From the NCBI RefSeq assembly GCF_023074055.1, contig NZ_JADPKR010000094.1, positions 186,001 to 250,000 on the forward strand: 64,000 nucleotides of DNA. The letters run 5' to 3'. Under the pieces are notes generated by a model. It was given only the letters and a program-made list of their open reading frames with translations, did not search any database and had not been told where the DNA came from. Shown here piece after piece: positions 8,516 through 18,097 of this stretch. The stretch comes from Bradyrhizobium sp. 141. Its GTDB lineage: Bacteria; Pseudomonadota; Alphaproteobacteria; Rhizobiales; Xanthobacteraceae. Each line of letters opens with the position of its first letter. Position 1 is the first letter of the stretch. Made by a program: the position numbers and the translations under genes.

Positions 8516-10225
8516 CTACCGGATCGCTTCCGCCGAGCGTCCGACGTTTCCAGGCGGACGTGGGGCCCCCGGATTGGGATTCGGATTGCGTGGCCCGGGC
8601 GCCGGCGCCAGCTGACGCGGCGGCGGTGGCGGCGAGCCGAAGCCGAAGAAATCCCGGAACGTCGGCGCGGCCTGTGCCGGCTGCTGCACCACCGGCGGCT
8701 TCTTCGGCGCGAGCTTTGGCGGTGCCATCGCAGCCGCGGCACCCGGTGTGCCCGGAGCAACACCGCCCTCAGGCGTCGTCGCCGCAACAGGCGTATCGCC
8801 CTTGGCCTGCTCGCGCCCGACTTCGCGGCGCGGCCAGGCATAATCGTCGGCACGGCCGGCCGGGGCCGCCAGCGGCTCGCCTTTCACCATCGTCTTCGCA
8901 GCGAGCGCATCGACGGCGGCGGGACGCGAGCCCGGTCCGCCCAGCAATTGATCGGTAGAGATCGAGGCTGCAACCAGCGGCACGATCGGCCCCGCCAGCG
9001 GCCGTGGCGCGGGCTTGCCGGGCTCGGCGCTGGTGTCGGGCGTCGCCGGCTCGCTCGGCAGCGCGATCGGGCCGGAGCGTCCCGCAAGCAGGCGCGTGAT
9101 CTCGCGCTCGACATAGTGCGCGAGCTTGCGCGCGCCGGGTTTGGTGAAATAGACGCCGTCAGAGCTGCGCAGCTGACGGATCTGGCCTTCGAAGTCAGGA
9201 CCCTTCTGGAGGAAGCGGCCGGCCTCGTCGACAAAGCCGTCCCAGACGTCGACATAGGTAATGCCGGCCTTGGCCGAGCCTTCGCGATAGAGCGAATCCA
9301 GGAACAGCATGTCCGCCGTGCCCTTCTGCCCGCGGATGGCGGGAAGACCGACCCAGAGCACCGGCACGCCCTTGGCCTTGAGGACGCCTGCCAGTTCCTC
9401 GATCTTCTTGCCGTAGAGCTCGACCCAGCGGTCATCGCGGAATTCGTAGAGGCCGTTCGGATTGCGGGCCGTCTTTTCGGGCGCGGCCACTGGCGCGTCG
9501 GCGTTGTCGGCATCATCCTGCGGCAGATCGGCATCGGCAGGCTTGTCGTCGGGCTTGGCGGCGCTGTCCGTGCCGGGTTTGGTCTCGCCGGGCTTGGCCG
9601 GTTGCTTGGCGCGGGCGCCCTTGTCGTTCTTCTTGTCCTTGTCCTTATCGGTCGCTTTGTCCGACTTGTCGGCGACAGGCTCGCGGATCGCGGCGCGGTC
9701 GTTGAGGCCGAGCATGACGACGATGACGTCGGGCTTCTCGGTTTCGAGGATGCCCTTCGCCGCTGCCGCCCAATCCGAGGGTTCACCCTTCGGCTGGTAC
9801 TTGATCAGGCCCGACGTGGACTTGTGCTTGCGGATCACGCCCATGTCGGGCTGCTCGGTGTAGGCGTCCTCCAAGCCGTAGGCGAGCCAGTCGGCCATGG
9901 CGTCGCCGATCACCAGCACGTTCTTCTCAGGGATGGTGTCGCGTTTCGCCGGCGCCGGAGCGCGCGAAAAATCCTGGCGCGGTGCCTGTTGCTGTTGCTG
10001 TTGGAACGGCGCGAAGAAGTCGCCGCCGAACCAGCCGCCGCCGCCTCCACCACCGCCTCGCTGTGGTGGCGGAGCCGAACGCTGCGGCGGGCCGCCGAAG
10101 CCGGGGAAATTGAAGAACTGCGCCGAAGCGGGCGCTGCGACCGCAACCAGAATCGCAAGCGCCGTCCCCAGCGCGATCAACGGGCCGGTCTCGGTCAGCG
10201 CCTTGAACAGGGACTTTTTGGACAT
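8516..10225 (-). CDS. SGNH/DUF459 family periplasmic protein, probably catalytically inactive
   Basis: A 569-residue exported protein with a signal peptide or anchor (about residues 1-35), then a Gly/Pro/Gln-rich linker and an SGNH-hydrolase-like domain of the DUF459 type (VLVIGDAMADWLAYGL, VVMLGLNDR, DGVYFTKPGARKLAHY). In active SGNH enzymes the first block has GDS and the last block Asp-x-x-His. Here the serine position is alanine, and tyrosine follows DGV where I expect histidine, so catalysis is doubtful. A charged low-complexity insert rich in Lys, Asp and Pro splits the domain, and the last 150 residues are Pro/Ala-rich. Start ATG 10225 is chosen because it opens the signal peptide. Confidence 0.7.
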   Translation of the reverse strand: MSKKSLFKALTETGPLIALGTALAILVAVAAPASAQFFNFPGFGGPPQRSAPPPQRGGGGGGGGWFGGDFFAPFQQQQQQAPRQDFSRAPAPAKRDTIPEKNVLVIGDAMADWLAYGLEDAYTEQPDMGVIRKHKSTSGLIKYQPKGEPSDWAAAAKGILETEKPDVIVVMLGLNDRAAIREPVADKSDKATDKDKDKKNDKGARAKQPAKPGETKPGTDSAAKPDDKPADADLPQDDADNADAPVAAPEKTARNPNGLYEFRDDRWVELYGKKIEELAGVLKAKGVPVLWVGLPAIRGQKGTADMLFLDSLYREGSAKAGITYVDVWDGFVDEAGRFLQKGPDFEGQIRQLRSSDGVYFTKPGARKLAHYVEREITRLLAGRSGPIALPSEPATPDTSAEPGKPAPRPLAGPIVPLVAASISTDQLLGGPGSRPAAVDALAAKTMVKGEPLAAPAGRADDYAWPRREVGREQAKGDTPVAATTPEGGVAPGTPGAAAAMAPPKLAPKKPPVVQQPAQAAPTFRDFFGFGSPPPPPRQLAPAPGPRNPNPNPGAPRPPGNVGRSAEAIR

Positions 10226-10395
10226 GCGATCTCGGGCACGCGCAACGGGGATCGGAAGCGGCTCAATATAATAACGGAATCGGGCGCCAAACAGGCAAAT
10301 TCCGTTGCAAATTCTTGCCCCATACACCGGGGAACAGCCGCCTCCGTCAAGGCTGCCTGCCAAAATCCCTGTTCAGGGTTACTTTCGGGGCGATT

Positions 10396-11781
10396 TTACC
10401 GCCCGCGCAGCCGGTCCAGCACGTCGGAGGAGGCAAAGCCATCGGCGGGCGCCCCCATCGAGGCCTGGAAGTTGCGCAGTGCCTCCCGGGTCTGGCCGCC
10501 GAACTGGCCGTCCGGGGTGCCCTTGTAGAAGCCGCGCTGCGCCAGCAGCTGCTGCAGTTCCAGCCGCTCGGTGCGCGACAGCTCCCGTTCCTGCCGCGGC
10601 CAGGGCTGCACGAAGGGCTGCCCCCCGCGCAGGCGGTCAGCGAAATGGCCGATCGCCAGAGCATAGGCCTCGGCCGGGTTGTACTTCATGATGACGCGGT
10701 AATTCTGCAGCATCAGGAAGCCGGGGCCTTGCGCGCCCGCCGGCGCCAGCAGATAGGCTTTGTCCGCCGGATGCGGGAAGGGCTGATTGGTCGGGCGCTT
10801 CAGCCCGAGCTTCTCCCATTGCGCGATCGTCATCGCCTTGGCGCGATCGGCCAGCATGTAGTTGAATCCCTGGGGCACCACGACCTCAAAGCCCCAGGTC
10901 TGACCGGCCTGCCAACCGTCTTTCTTCAAATTGTTGGCAGTCGAGGCGATCAGGTCGGTGGGATTGTCGACGACATCGCGCCTGCCGTCACCGTCGCCGT
11001 CGACGGCAAAGCGCTTGAACGCAGTCGGCATGAACTGGGTCGGGCCGAAGGCGCCGGCCCAGGAGCCGCGCAACTGCTCCGGTCTGAGGTCGCCGCGGTT
11101 GACGATCTCCAGCGCGGACAGGAACTCGTCCTTGAAATAGGCCTGGCGGCGGCCGATGCAGGCGAGCGTCGCGGTCGATTGCAGCACGCTGCGGTCGCCC
11201 ATCTGCGTCGAGTAATTGGACTCGATGCCCCAGATCGAGGCGATGATGTAGCGGTCGACGCCGGTGGTCTTTTCGGTGGCGTCGAACTGCGCCTTGTATT
11301 TGGCGAGGACCTCGCGGCCCTTGGCGAGGCGGTTGTCGTTCACGAGGATGTCGAGATAGTCCCAGATCGACTTGGTGAACTCCGGCTGCGAGTCCATCAG
11401 GTCCATGATGCGCAGGTCGGGCGAGAGCCCGGCCGTGAAGCGCTGAAAATTCTCCTGCGTGATGCCGCGTCGTGCGGCATCCGGCCACATCCCGGCGACA
11501 CAATTGCTGAAATTGCCGGCGGCCTCGCGGATCGCCGCGGCCGTCATCAGCGGATGGCCCGAAGCGCCGTCCTCGCCGCTCCAGGGAAGTGCGCCGCCGG
11601 GGCCGGGCGCAGGTTGCGAGGGCGCGGGGTTCGCACCCGAGAAGATGCCGCCGAACAGGTTGGACAGGCCGTTCTGCGCCTGGGCGTGCGCGCTGACAGG
11701 CAGCAGCACAGCGGCCGCAATCATCATCGCGCCGGTCGCGGATACCGCCCGTCTTGCCTGCCCTGCCACCGATTGCATCAT
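10396..11781 (-). CDS. Lytic murein transglycosylase (MltB family) with peptidoglycan-binding domain
   Basis: A 461-residue secreted enzyme that cleaves the MurNAc-GlcNAc glycan bond to leave 1,6-anhydro ends. It has a signal peptide ending in SAHA near residue 33, a Pro/Gly linker, then the SLT_2/MltB domain with the catalytic glutamate in IWGIESNYST and the signature GSWAGAFGPTQFMP. A C-terminal PG_binding_1 domain (ELQQLLAQRGFYKGTPDGQFGGQT) anchors it to the wall. It lies upstream of, and in the same direction as, the DUF459 gene with about 170 bases between, so the two envelope genes may be co-transcribed. Start MMQS at 11781. Confidence 0.9.
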   Translation of the reverse strand: MMQSVAGQARRAVSATGAMMIAAAVLLPVSAHAQAQNGLSNLFGGIFSGANPAPSQPAPGPGGALPWSGEDGASGHPLMTAAAIREAAGNFSNCVAGMWPDAARRGITQENFQRFTAGLSPDLRIMDLMDSQPEFTKSIWDYLDILVNDNRLAKGREVLAKYKAQFDATEKTTGVDRYIIASIWGIESNYSTQMGDRSVLQSTATLACIGRRQAYFKDEFLSALEIVNRGDLRPEQLRGSWAGAFGPTQFMPTAFKRFAVDGDGDGRRDVVDNPTDLIASTANNLKKDGWQAGQTWGFEVVVPQGFNYMLADRAKAMTIAQWEKLGLKRPTNQPFPHPADKAYLLAPAGAQGPGFLMLQNYRVIMKYNPAEAYALAIGHFADRLRGGQPFVQPWPRQERELSRTERLELQQLLAQRGFYKGTPDGQFGGQTREALRNFQASMGAPADGFASSDVLDRLRGR

Positions 11782-11986
11782 GTCCCACTCGTCGGCTTCT
11801 GGAATCCGCCATCAGGAGGCCTGGTTACGGTTGCCAATAGCTTAACAAAGATGAAATTTTGGTGACGGCCTTTTTCTTAACTCTGCGCGGATGAGGCCCC
11901 ACAACCGCCTTTGTTGGCGGCTGCAAACAGGCTAGCAAGATGCCATTGCTCCGTCCCCATGTGCCCCCAGGTATTCGAACAATCAC

Positions 11987-12862
11987 ATGAAAATTCGCAA
12001 AGCCGTATTCCCCGTCGCCGGCCTCGGCACCCGTGTCCTGCCCGCCACCAAGGCGATGCCGAAGGAAATGCTGACCATCGTCGACAAGCCGCTGATCCAG
12101 TACGTCTATGACGAGGCGAGGGAGGCAGGCATCGAGCACTTCATCTTTGTCACCGGCCGCAACAAAAACGTCATCGAAGATCATTTCGACCGGATGTTCG
12201 AACTCGACGCCACGCTCGCGGCGCGCGGCAAGAAGGCCGAGCAGGACATCCTGGCGCAGAACCAGCCCGAAGCCGGCGCCGTCAGCTTCACCCGCCAGCA
12301 GGCGCCGCTCGGCCTCGGTCATGCGGTCTGGTGCGCGCGCGACATCGTCGGCAACGAGCCGTTCGCGGTCGTGCTGCCCGACGAGCTCGTGCTCAACACG
12401 CCGGGCTGCCTCAAGCAGATGATCGAGATGGCATCCTCGCTTGGCGAGAAATCCAATCTGGTCGCGGTCGAGGCGGTGCCCGACCATCTCACCCATCAAT
12501 ACGGCATCTGCGGCGTCGGCAAGCGCAGCGGCAAGATGTTCGAAGTCGACGGCATGGTCGAGAAGCCGGCCAAGGGCACCGCGCCCTCCAACCTCTCGAT
12601 CACCGGCCGCTACATCCTCCAGCCCGAGATCTTCAAGATCCTGGAGACGCAGGAGCGCGGCGCCGGCGGCGAGATCCAGCTCACCGACGCCATGATCGGG
12701 CTCGCCAAGTCGCAGAAATTCTACGGCGTCGAGTTCGAGGGTGAGCGCCACGATTGCGGCTCCAAGCCCGGCTTCCTCCGCGCCAACATCGCCTACGGCC
12801 TGAAGCGGCCGGAGCTGCGCGACGGACTGATCGCGGAGATGAAGAAGTATCTGGGGCAGTAG
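11987..12862 (+). CDS. galU: UTP--glucose-1-phosphate uridylyltransferase
   Basis: A 291-residue nucleotidyltransferase making UDP-glucose, the sugar donor for lipopolysaccharide, exopolysaccharide and cyclic glucans. Hallmarks are the N-terminal nucleotide loop AGLGTRVLPATKAMPKEM (residues about 9-26), the GRNKNVIEDHFD motif, GLGHAVWCA, and MVEKPAKGTAPSNLSITGRY in the sugar-binding part. Length and start match GalU exactly. There is no good Shine-Dalgarno in front of ATG 11987. The 204-base AT-richer divergent region shared with the MltB gene (11782-11986) must hold its promoter. Confidence 0.95.
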   Translation: MKIRKAVFPVAGLGTRVLPATKAMPKEMLTIVDKPLIQYVYDEAREAGIEHFIFVTGRNKNVIEDHFDRMFELDATLAARGKKAEQDILAQNQPEAGAVSFTRQQAPLGLGHAVWCARDIVGNEPFAVVLPDELVLNTPGCLKQMIEMASSLGEKSNLVAVEAVPDHLTHQYGICGVGKRSGKMFEVDGMVEKPAKGTAPSNLSITGRYILQPEIFKILETQERGAGGEIQLTDAMIGLAKSQKFYGVEFEGERHDCGSKPGFLRANIAYGLKRPELRDGLIAEMKKYLGQ

Positions 12863-12869
12863 CGCCCCT

Positions 12870-12955
12870 CGTCATTGCGAGGAGCGAAGCGACGAAGCAA
12901 TCCAGACTGCTTCCGAGGAGGAAGTCTGGATTGCTTCGCTTCGCTCGCAATGACG
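12870..12955. repeat. Palindromic intergenic repeat, family B (CGTCATTGCGAG ends)
   Basis: Begins CTCGTCATTGCGAGGAGCG and ends GCTCGCAATGACG, with inner arms GCAATCCAGACT and AGTCTGGATTGC: a near-perfect long hairpin. A second copy is at 24008-24094. It separates convergent galU and the diguanylate cyclase gene. Confidence 0.9.
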
Positions 12956-12968
12956 TGGAGAGACCGCC

Positions 12969-14465
12969 TCACGCCGCCAGCGACAGCTGCGGCAAGCTCG
13001 CAACCACCGACTGGTTGCGGCCGCCGGCCTTGGCGGCGTAGAGCGCCTTGTCGGCGGCGGCGACCAGGACCGGCCAGTCCATGCCGGCGGTGGGAATGAG
13101 GCTGGCGACGCCGCAGGAGACCGTCGAAATCACCGTCTCGTCGGACCAGCCCTGCACCTTGGCGCGGATCGTCTCGGCGACCTTGAAGGCGTCTGCAGCC
13201 GAAACGTTCGGCAGCAAAACGGCGAACTCCTCGCCGCCATAGCGTGCGGCGCAGTCGCCGGCCCGGCTCACCGAATCGGAAATGCAGATGGCGATACCGA
13301 CCAGCACCTGGTCGCCGGCCTGATGGCCGAACGTGTCGTTGTAGGCTTTGAAGTGATCGGCATCGATCATCAGCAGCGCGAGCGGGGTCTTCTGGCGCAT
13401 GGCGCGCCGCCATTCGACGTCGATGACGGAATCGAACTTGCGGCGGTTCTTCAGGCCGGTGAGCGCGTCCGTCGTCGCCATCTCCTCGAGCTTGCGCTCG
13501 GCCTCGGCGCGCCGGCCGATCTCGCGCGCGAGCACCAGCGTCGATCCCAGCACGAACAGCGCGAGCATCAGCACCACGGTGCCGATGCGAAACGCCTCTT
13601 TCTGCCAGAGCGCGAAAACCGCGGCCAGAGGTTTGCCCGCCACCACGAACAGCGGTCCGTTGTCGGCGCTGCGGACGTAGAGCCGCGGCGTCGGATCGAC
13701 CGGGCCCTGTCCCGAATAGGAGGCGCCGACCGGGAGATTGTCGGGCTTCCAGGCCCGGCGGTCGTTCAGGTTCGTACCGATCACATCGAGGTCGAACGGC
13801 CGCCGCATCATGATGGTGCGGTCACGCTTGAGCACGGTGATGGTGTCTTCAGGATCGAGGTTCAGCCGCTCGAACAATTCGTGGAAATAGCTGAAGCGGA
13901 TCGAGCCGGCGACGACGCCGAGGAAGCCGCCGTCGGTATCGCTGATGCGACGGCTCAGCACGATCGCGTAGGCGCCGCGGAACAGCATCGGGCGGCTGAT
14001 GAAGAGCCCGGCTTCGGGATTGTCGCGATGAACCCTGAAATACTCCTCCTCGCTCCGGTTCTCGGTGAGGGGATCGAGTGTGGAGGCGTCGATGGTCAGC
14101 CTGCCGTCGGCATCGAACACCTGGATGGCGCCGAAATGCCGTGCCGTGATCGCATGGTCGAACAGGATCAGGTGACGGATCGGCTTCGAGACCGTTGCAA
14201 GCTCGGGCAGCAGCATGTTGCTGGCGACCGCCTTCAGCGACAGGTCGTAGATCTCGATATTGCGGCTGACGTCGGACTCGATGCTCGTCGCCAAATTCTC
14301 CAGCGTCTGGCGGGCGAGCGCCTCCTCACCCCGGCGCATGTCGAGCATGACGTTGACGCAAATGGCGGAAAAGCCGATCACCGTCACGACGGACGAGATG
14401 ATCAGCAGCTTCGCCGAAATCCGCCACGGCCGGCGGGCCGTGACTTCGCGCCATCCAGACAGCAT
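12969..14465 (-). CDS. Membrane diguanylate cyclase with periplasmic sensor (Cache-like) and GGDEF domain
   Basis: A 498-residue enzyme that makes cyclic di-GMP from two GTP. Residues about 20-42 are a first membrane helix. About 250 residues of periplasmic sensor follow (dCache-like: YDLSLKAVASNML, FDADGRLTIDAS, SRPMLFRGAYAIVLSRRI), then a second helix near 300-325 and a GGDEF domain. The active site is GGEEF at about 411-415, a catalytically competent variant. The inhibitory I-site RAGD lies exactly five residues before it, so product feedback is expected. The ligand is unknown. Start ATG 14465. Confidence 0.9.
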   Translation of the reverse strand: MLSGWREVTARRPWRISAKLLIISSVVTVIGFSAICVNVMLDMRRGEEALARQTLENLATSIESDVSRNIEIYDLSLKAVASNMLLPELATVSKPIRHLILFDHAITARHFGAIQVFDADGRLTIDASTLDPLTENRSEEEYFRVHRDNPEAGLFISRPMLFRGAYAIVLSRRISDTDGGFLGVVAGSIRFSYFHELFERLNLDPEDTITVLKRDRTIMMRRPFDLDVIGTNLNDRRAWKPDNLPVGASYSGQGPVDPTPRLYVRSADNGPLFVVAGKPLAAVFALWQKEAFRIGTVVLMLALFVLGSTLVLAREIGRRAEAERKLEEMATTDALTGLKNRRKFDSVIDVEWRRAMRQKTPLALLMIDADHFKAYNDTFGHQAGDQVLVGIAICISDSVSRAGDCAARYGGEEFAVLLPNVSAADAFKVAETIRAKVQGWSDETVISTVSCGVASLIPTAGMDWPVLVAAADKALYAAKAGGRNQSVVASLPQLSLAA

Positions 14466-14619
14466 CGTTTGCTCCCGACATTAGTGGATGCGCCCGAAAG
14501 CTTGCGTAGTGTTTAAGGTAGGACGGCGCTGCCGCAATGAGTTAAGGATCGGTTTACAGGGCCCACGCTTTTGGGCAGACCTCGATGGGACAGTCTGGGG
14601 TTCGGGCGAGAGGACGATT

Positions 14620-14883
14620 GTGAACGACTACCACGCGTTGCGCGACTATCTGATGCGGCAGAAGCAGGCCGAATTCGTCCTGAGCTTCGAACAGATCGAG
14701 GAGATCATCGGCGCGGCGCTGCCGCGCGCGGCCAATCGTGCCTCATGGTGGGATAGCCTGCGCAGCCCCGACATCCAGATGCCGCAGCGCGAAGCCTGCC
14801 TCGCCGCCGGCTTCATCGCGACACGGATGCCGGACGGCCAGAGCGTGCGGTTCACGAAGAAGAAGAGCGTCCGGCGGCCTTGA
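14620..14883 (+). CDS. Small conserved protein, function unknown
   Basis: An 87-residue cytosolic protein. GTG at 14620 is chosen because GAGAGGA lies five bases upstream and because recognisable conservation begins at NDYHALRDYLM. An in-frame ATG at 14488 would add 44 residues lacking such features. It contains SFEQIEEIIGAALPRAA, WWDS and a C-terminal ACLAAGFIATRMPDGQSVRFTKK. This pattern occurs in short orphan proteins annotated only as domain of unknown function, and also near restriction or nuclease genes. No partner is visible here. Confidence 0.7.
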   Translation: MNDYHALRDYLMRQKQAEFVLSFEQIEEIIGAALPRAANRASWWDSLRSPDIQMPQREACLAAGFIATRMPDGQSVRFTKKKSVRRP

Positions 14884-14961
14884 CGGCGTGTGTTGTTCGC
14901 TTCGACCCTTGTGGGAGAAGCTGGCGCAGAGCGCCGGATGAGATATCTCTCCGTACATTCA

Positions 14962-15059
14962 GTATCGTAGGGTGGGCAAAGCGGAGTGTGCCCACCACCT
15001 CTGGCGTAGGGTTGGATGGTGGGCACGGCGCAAGTGCGCCTTTGCCCACCCTACGATAC
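14962..15059. repeat. Palindromic intergenic repeat, family A
   Basis: Starts GTATCGTAGGGTGGGCAAAG and ends CTTTGCCCACCCTACGATAC, with inner GTGCCCACCA / TGGTGGGCAC arms. It lies between the small protein gene and the convergent EAL gene. Confidence 0.85.
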
Positions 15060-15082
15060 CGGATTCGGGGAAGGACGAGCGA

Positions 15083-17959
15083 TCAGCTCGCCGCTTCCAG
15101 CCGCACTTCCGTCAGCAGCCGCATCGCGGCGTCGGCGTCCATCGGCTCGCCGAAGGCGAAGCCTTGTGCGTATTCGCAGCCCATCTGGTAGAGCTCGACC
15201 GCATCCGAATCGGTCTCGGCGCCTTCGGCCACCACGTCCATGCCGAGGTCGTGCGCGAGCGCGATGATCGACTTCAGAATCACCGGCCGGGTGCCGCGGT
15301 TGGTGGTGCGCACGAACGACTGGTCGATCTTGATGGTGTCGAACGGGAAGCGCTGCAGATAGGCCAGCGAGGAATGGCCGGTGCCGAAATCGTCGAGCGA
15401 GAGCCCGGTGCCGAGCTCGCGGATCCGCGTCAGCATTTGCGCCGCGTGCTCCGGATTCTCCATCACCAGCGATTCCGTCAGTTCCAGCTTGAGCGTACCG
15501 CGCGCCACCGAGGAGCGCGACAGCACGGTGCGGATGTCGTGGATCAAATCGTGGCGCAGCAATTGCCGTGACGACACGTTGACGGAGGCGAAGATCGGCT
15601 CGCGCGAGCGCATCGCGCGCTGCCAGATCGAGAGCTGCTTGGCGGTCTGGTCGAGCACGAACATGCCGAGGTCGACGATCAGGCCGGTCTCTTCCGCGAT
15701 GGTGATGAACTCCGACGGCGCCATGCGTCCGAGCTTGGGATGATCCCAGCGCACCAGCGCCTCGAAGCCGGCGACCGAACGATCCTCCAGCCGCACGATC
15801 GGCTGGTACAGGATCGTGAGCTCCTGCCGCTCGATGGCGCGGCGCAGCTCGCTCTCCAGCGTCAGCCGGTCCGTCTTCCGCGCCCGCATCGCGGGCTTGT
15901 AGACGTCGATGCGGTCGCCGCCGATGCGCTTGGAATGATACATCGCAAGCTCGGCGTCCTTGATGATCTCGTCCGTGAGCTGAACTTGCGGATCGGACAG
16001 CGCGAGACCGATCGACGCCGTGAGGAAGATCTCGCGGTCGTTGAAGGCGATCGGCGCGCGGATGGTCTTGCGGATGGTCTCGGCGAAGGCGGTGATGCGG
16101 GCGGGGTCCTGCTCCGACAGCAGGATCAGGCCGAACTGATCCCCGGCCAAGCGGGCCAGCGTGTCCTGCGGCTTCAGGATGCGGGTGAGGCGGCGGGCGA
16201 GCGTCAGCAGGATGGAATCGCCGACCGCGATGCCGACGGAATCATTGACCTGCTTGAAGCGGTCGAGATCGATCACCATCAGCGTCGGCCGCAGCGTCGG
16301 CATGGTCTTGGCGAAATGCGCGACCGCACCCAGCCGGTCCATGAACAGTTTGCGATTGGGCAGGCCGGTGAGGTTGTCATGCACGGAATCGTGCAGCAGG
16401 CGCTCCTCGGCGTTGCGCAGCTCGGTGACGTCGGTGAGGGTGCCGACGACGCGCGAGACCTCGCCGTCGGAGCCGACCACCGGACGCGCCTTCAGCGCGA
16501 ACCACATGAAATGGCCGTCCGGGGTGCGCAGGCGGAAATCCTGCACGAGGCGGCCGCGGCGCTGGTCGAGCACGCTGTCGAGCGCGGCGCGGAAACGGTC
16601 CTGGTCGAGCGGATGCAGCACTTCGAGCCACGAGGCCGCGGGCCCTTCGAGCGTACCGCGCTTCAGTCCGAGCAGGGCTTCGGTCTCGGGGCTGGTAAAA
16701 ACCTTGTCGGCGGAGACGTCCCAGTCCCAGATCAGATCGCCGGACCCAGCCAGCGCCAGCGCCCGCCGCTCGATGTCGGAGACGACGCCGGTGGTGGCGC
16801 CGCCGCCGGCAAAGGCGTGCTGCATCACCGTGAAGCCGATCAGCATCACGATCAGCACGAGGCCGCCGAGCAGGGCAGGGCCGACGATGTCGTTGGTGAC
16901 GGAGCCGGCGACCGTCATGCCGGCCGCGACCACCCAGACCACCAGCAGGAACCAGGTCGGGATCAAGAGCACGGCACGGTCGAAGCCGTGGGTGGAGAGA
17001 TAGACGATCAGCGCGAAGCCGGCGAAGGCGATCAGCACCAGCGATATGCGCGCGATGCCGGAGGCGACGGCCGGATCGAACAGCGCGAGCGCGACCAAGG
17101 ACCCCAGGAAGGCCAGCCAGCCCACGGTGATGTGCGAATAGCGCACATGCCATCGGCTGAGATTGAGATAGGCGAACAGGAAGACCAAGAGCGTTGCCGC
17201 CAGGATCGCTTCACCCGCCGCGCGCCAGATGCGCTCGGCGTTGTTCGACATGTCGAGCACCTTGCCCCAGAAGCCGAAATCGACGCCGATATAGACCAGC
17301 ACCGCCCAGGCCAGCGCCGCGGCAGCCGGGAACATGATGCTGCCCTTGACTACGAACAGGATCGTCAGCACCAGCGCGAGCAAGCCGGAGATGCCGATCA
17401 CGATGCCCTGGTACAGCGTGAACGAGTTGACCTTGTCCTTGTACGCTTCCGGCTCCCACAGATAGAGCTGCGGCAGCTTGTCGGTGCGCAGCTCCGCGAC
17501 GAAGGTGATGACGGCGCCGGGGTCGAGCGTGACGCGGAAGACGTCGGCTGTCGGGCTTTCCTGCCGCTCCGGCCGGTCCCCGGTCGAGGGCGTGATGGTC
17601 GCGATGCGCGACAGGCCGAGGTCGGGCCACAGCAGCCCCGAGGAGACGATGCGGTAATGCGGAGCGACGATCAGGCGGTCGAGCTGGTCGTCGGTGTTGT
17701 TGGCGAGCGCAAACACCACCCAGTTCTGGCCACCCTCGCGGGCGCGCACCTCGATGCGGCGGACGATGCCGTCGGTGCCGGGCGCTGTCGAGACCTGGAT
17801 GCGATCGGCATCGCTGCGCTGATGCTCGAGCACGCCGGTGAGGTCGATCGCGGGCGCGTCACCGCGGACGCTGACAGCGTCGAGCGCGCGTGCAGGAGAC
17901 GCGGCAACGAGCATCATGAGGCCCAGCGCGATGGGCGCGAGGCACCTGATCAGACGCAA
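15083..17959 (-). CDS. Membrane PAS-GGDEF-EAL protein, probable cyclic di-GMP phosphodiesterase
   Basis: A 958-residue multidomain protein. In order: signal peptide (1-26), a periplasmic beta-rich domain of about 150 residues, seven or eight membrane helices (about 180-400, resembling 7TMR-DISM receptors), PAS (about 415-530, WDWDVSADKVFTSPETEALLG), GGDEF (about 540-690) and EAL (about 700-950). The GGDEF site is degenerate (AGDQF), so cyclase activity is unlikely. The EAL domain keeps EALVRW, NVSSRQL, ELTES, DDFGTGHSSL, KIDQSFV and VAEGAET, so hydrolysis of c-di-GMP is expected. Its opposite-activity partner, the diguanylate cyclase at 12969, is close by. Confidence 0.88.
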   Translation of the reverse strand: MRLIRCLAPIALGLMMLVAASPARALDAVSVRGDAPAIDLTGVLEHQRSDADRIQVSTAPGTDGIVRRIEVRAREGGQNWVVFALANNTDDQLDRLIVAPHYRIVSSGLLWPDLGLSRIATITPSTGDRPERQESPTADVFRVTLDPGAVITFVAELRTDKLPQLYLWEPEAYKDKVNSFTLYQGIVIGISGLLALVLTILFVVKGSIMFPAAAALAWAVLVYIGVDFGFWGKVLDMSNNAERIWRAAGEAILAATLLVFLFAYLNLSRWHVRYSHITVGWLAFLGSLVALALFDPAVASGIARISLVLIAFAGFALIVYLSTHGFDRAVLLIPTWFLLVVWVVAAGMTVAGSVTNDIVGPALLGGLVLIVMLIGFTVMQHAFAGGGATTGVVSDIERRALALAGSGDLIWDWDVSADKVFTSPETEALLGLKRGTLEGPAASWLEVLHPLDQDRFRAALDSVLDQRRGRLVQDFRLRTPDGHFMWFALKARPVVGSDGEVSRVVGTLTDVTELRNAEERLLHDSVHDNLTGLPNRKLFMDRLGAVAHFAKTMPTLRPTLMVIDLDRFKQVNDSVGIAVGDSILLTLARRLTRILKPQDTLARLAGDQFGLILLSEQDPARITAFAETIRKTIRAPIAFNDREIFLTASIGLALSDPQVQLTDEIIKDAELAMYHSKRIGGDRIDVYKPAMRARKTDRLTLESELRRAIERQELTILYQPIVRLEDRSVAGFEALVRWDHPKLGRMAPSEFITIAEETGLIVDLGMFVLDQTAKQLSIWQRAMRSREPIFASVNVSSRQLLRHDLIHDIRTVLSRSSVARGTLKLELTESLVMENPEHAAQMLTRIRELGTGLSLDDFGTGHSSLAYLQRFPFDTIKIDQSFVRTTNRGTRPVILKSIIALAHDLGMDVVAEGAETDSDAVELYQMGCEYAQGFAFGEPMDADAAMRLLTEVRLEAAS

Positions 17960-18097
17960 GGTCAGTTCTCCGCGTTCGACGCAAACTCTTCGGTGAAGAC
18001 GATTTCAGACCGAACGACAGTCGTTCGGTGCGCCGCGATAGATGCCACGAAAGCAAGGAAAATCAAAGGGTTTCCGCCAGCCCAGTGGGCCGGCGGC

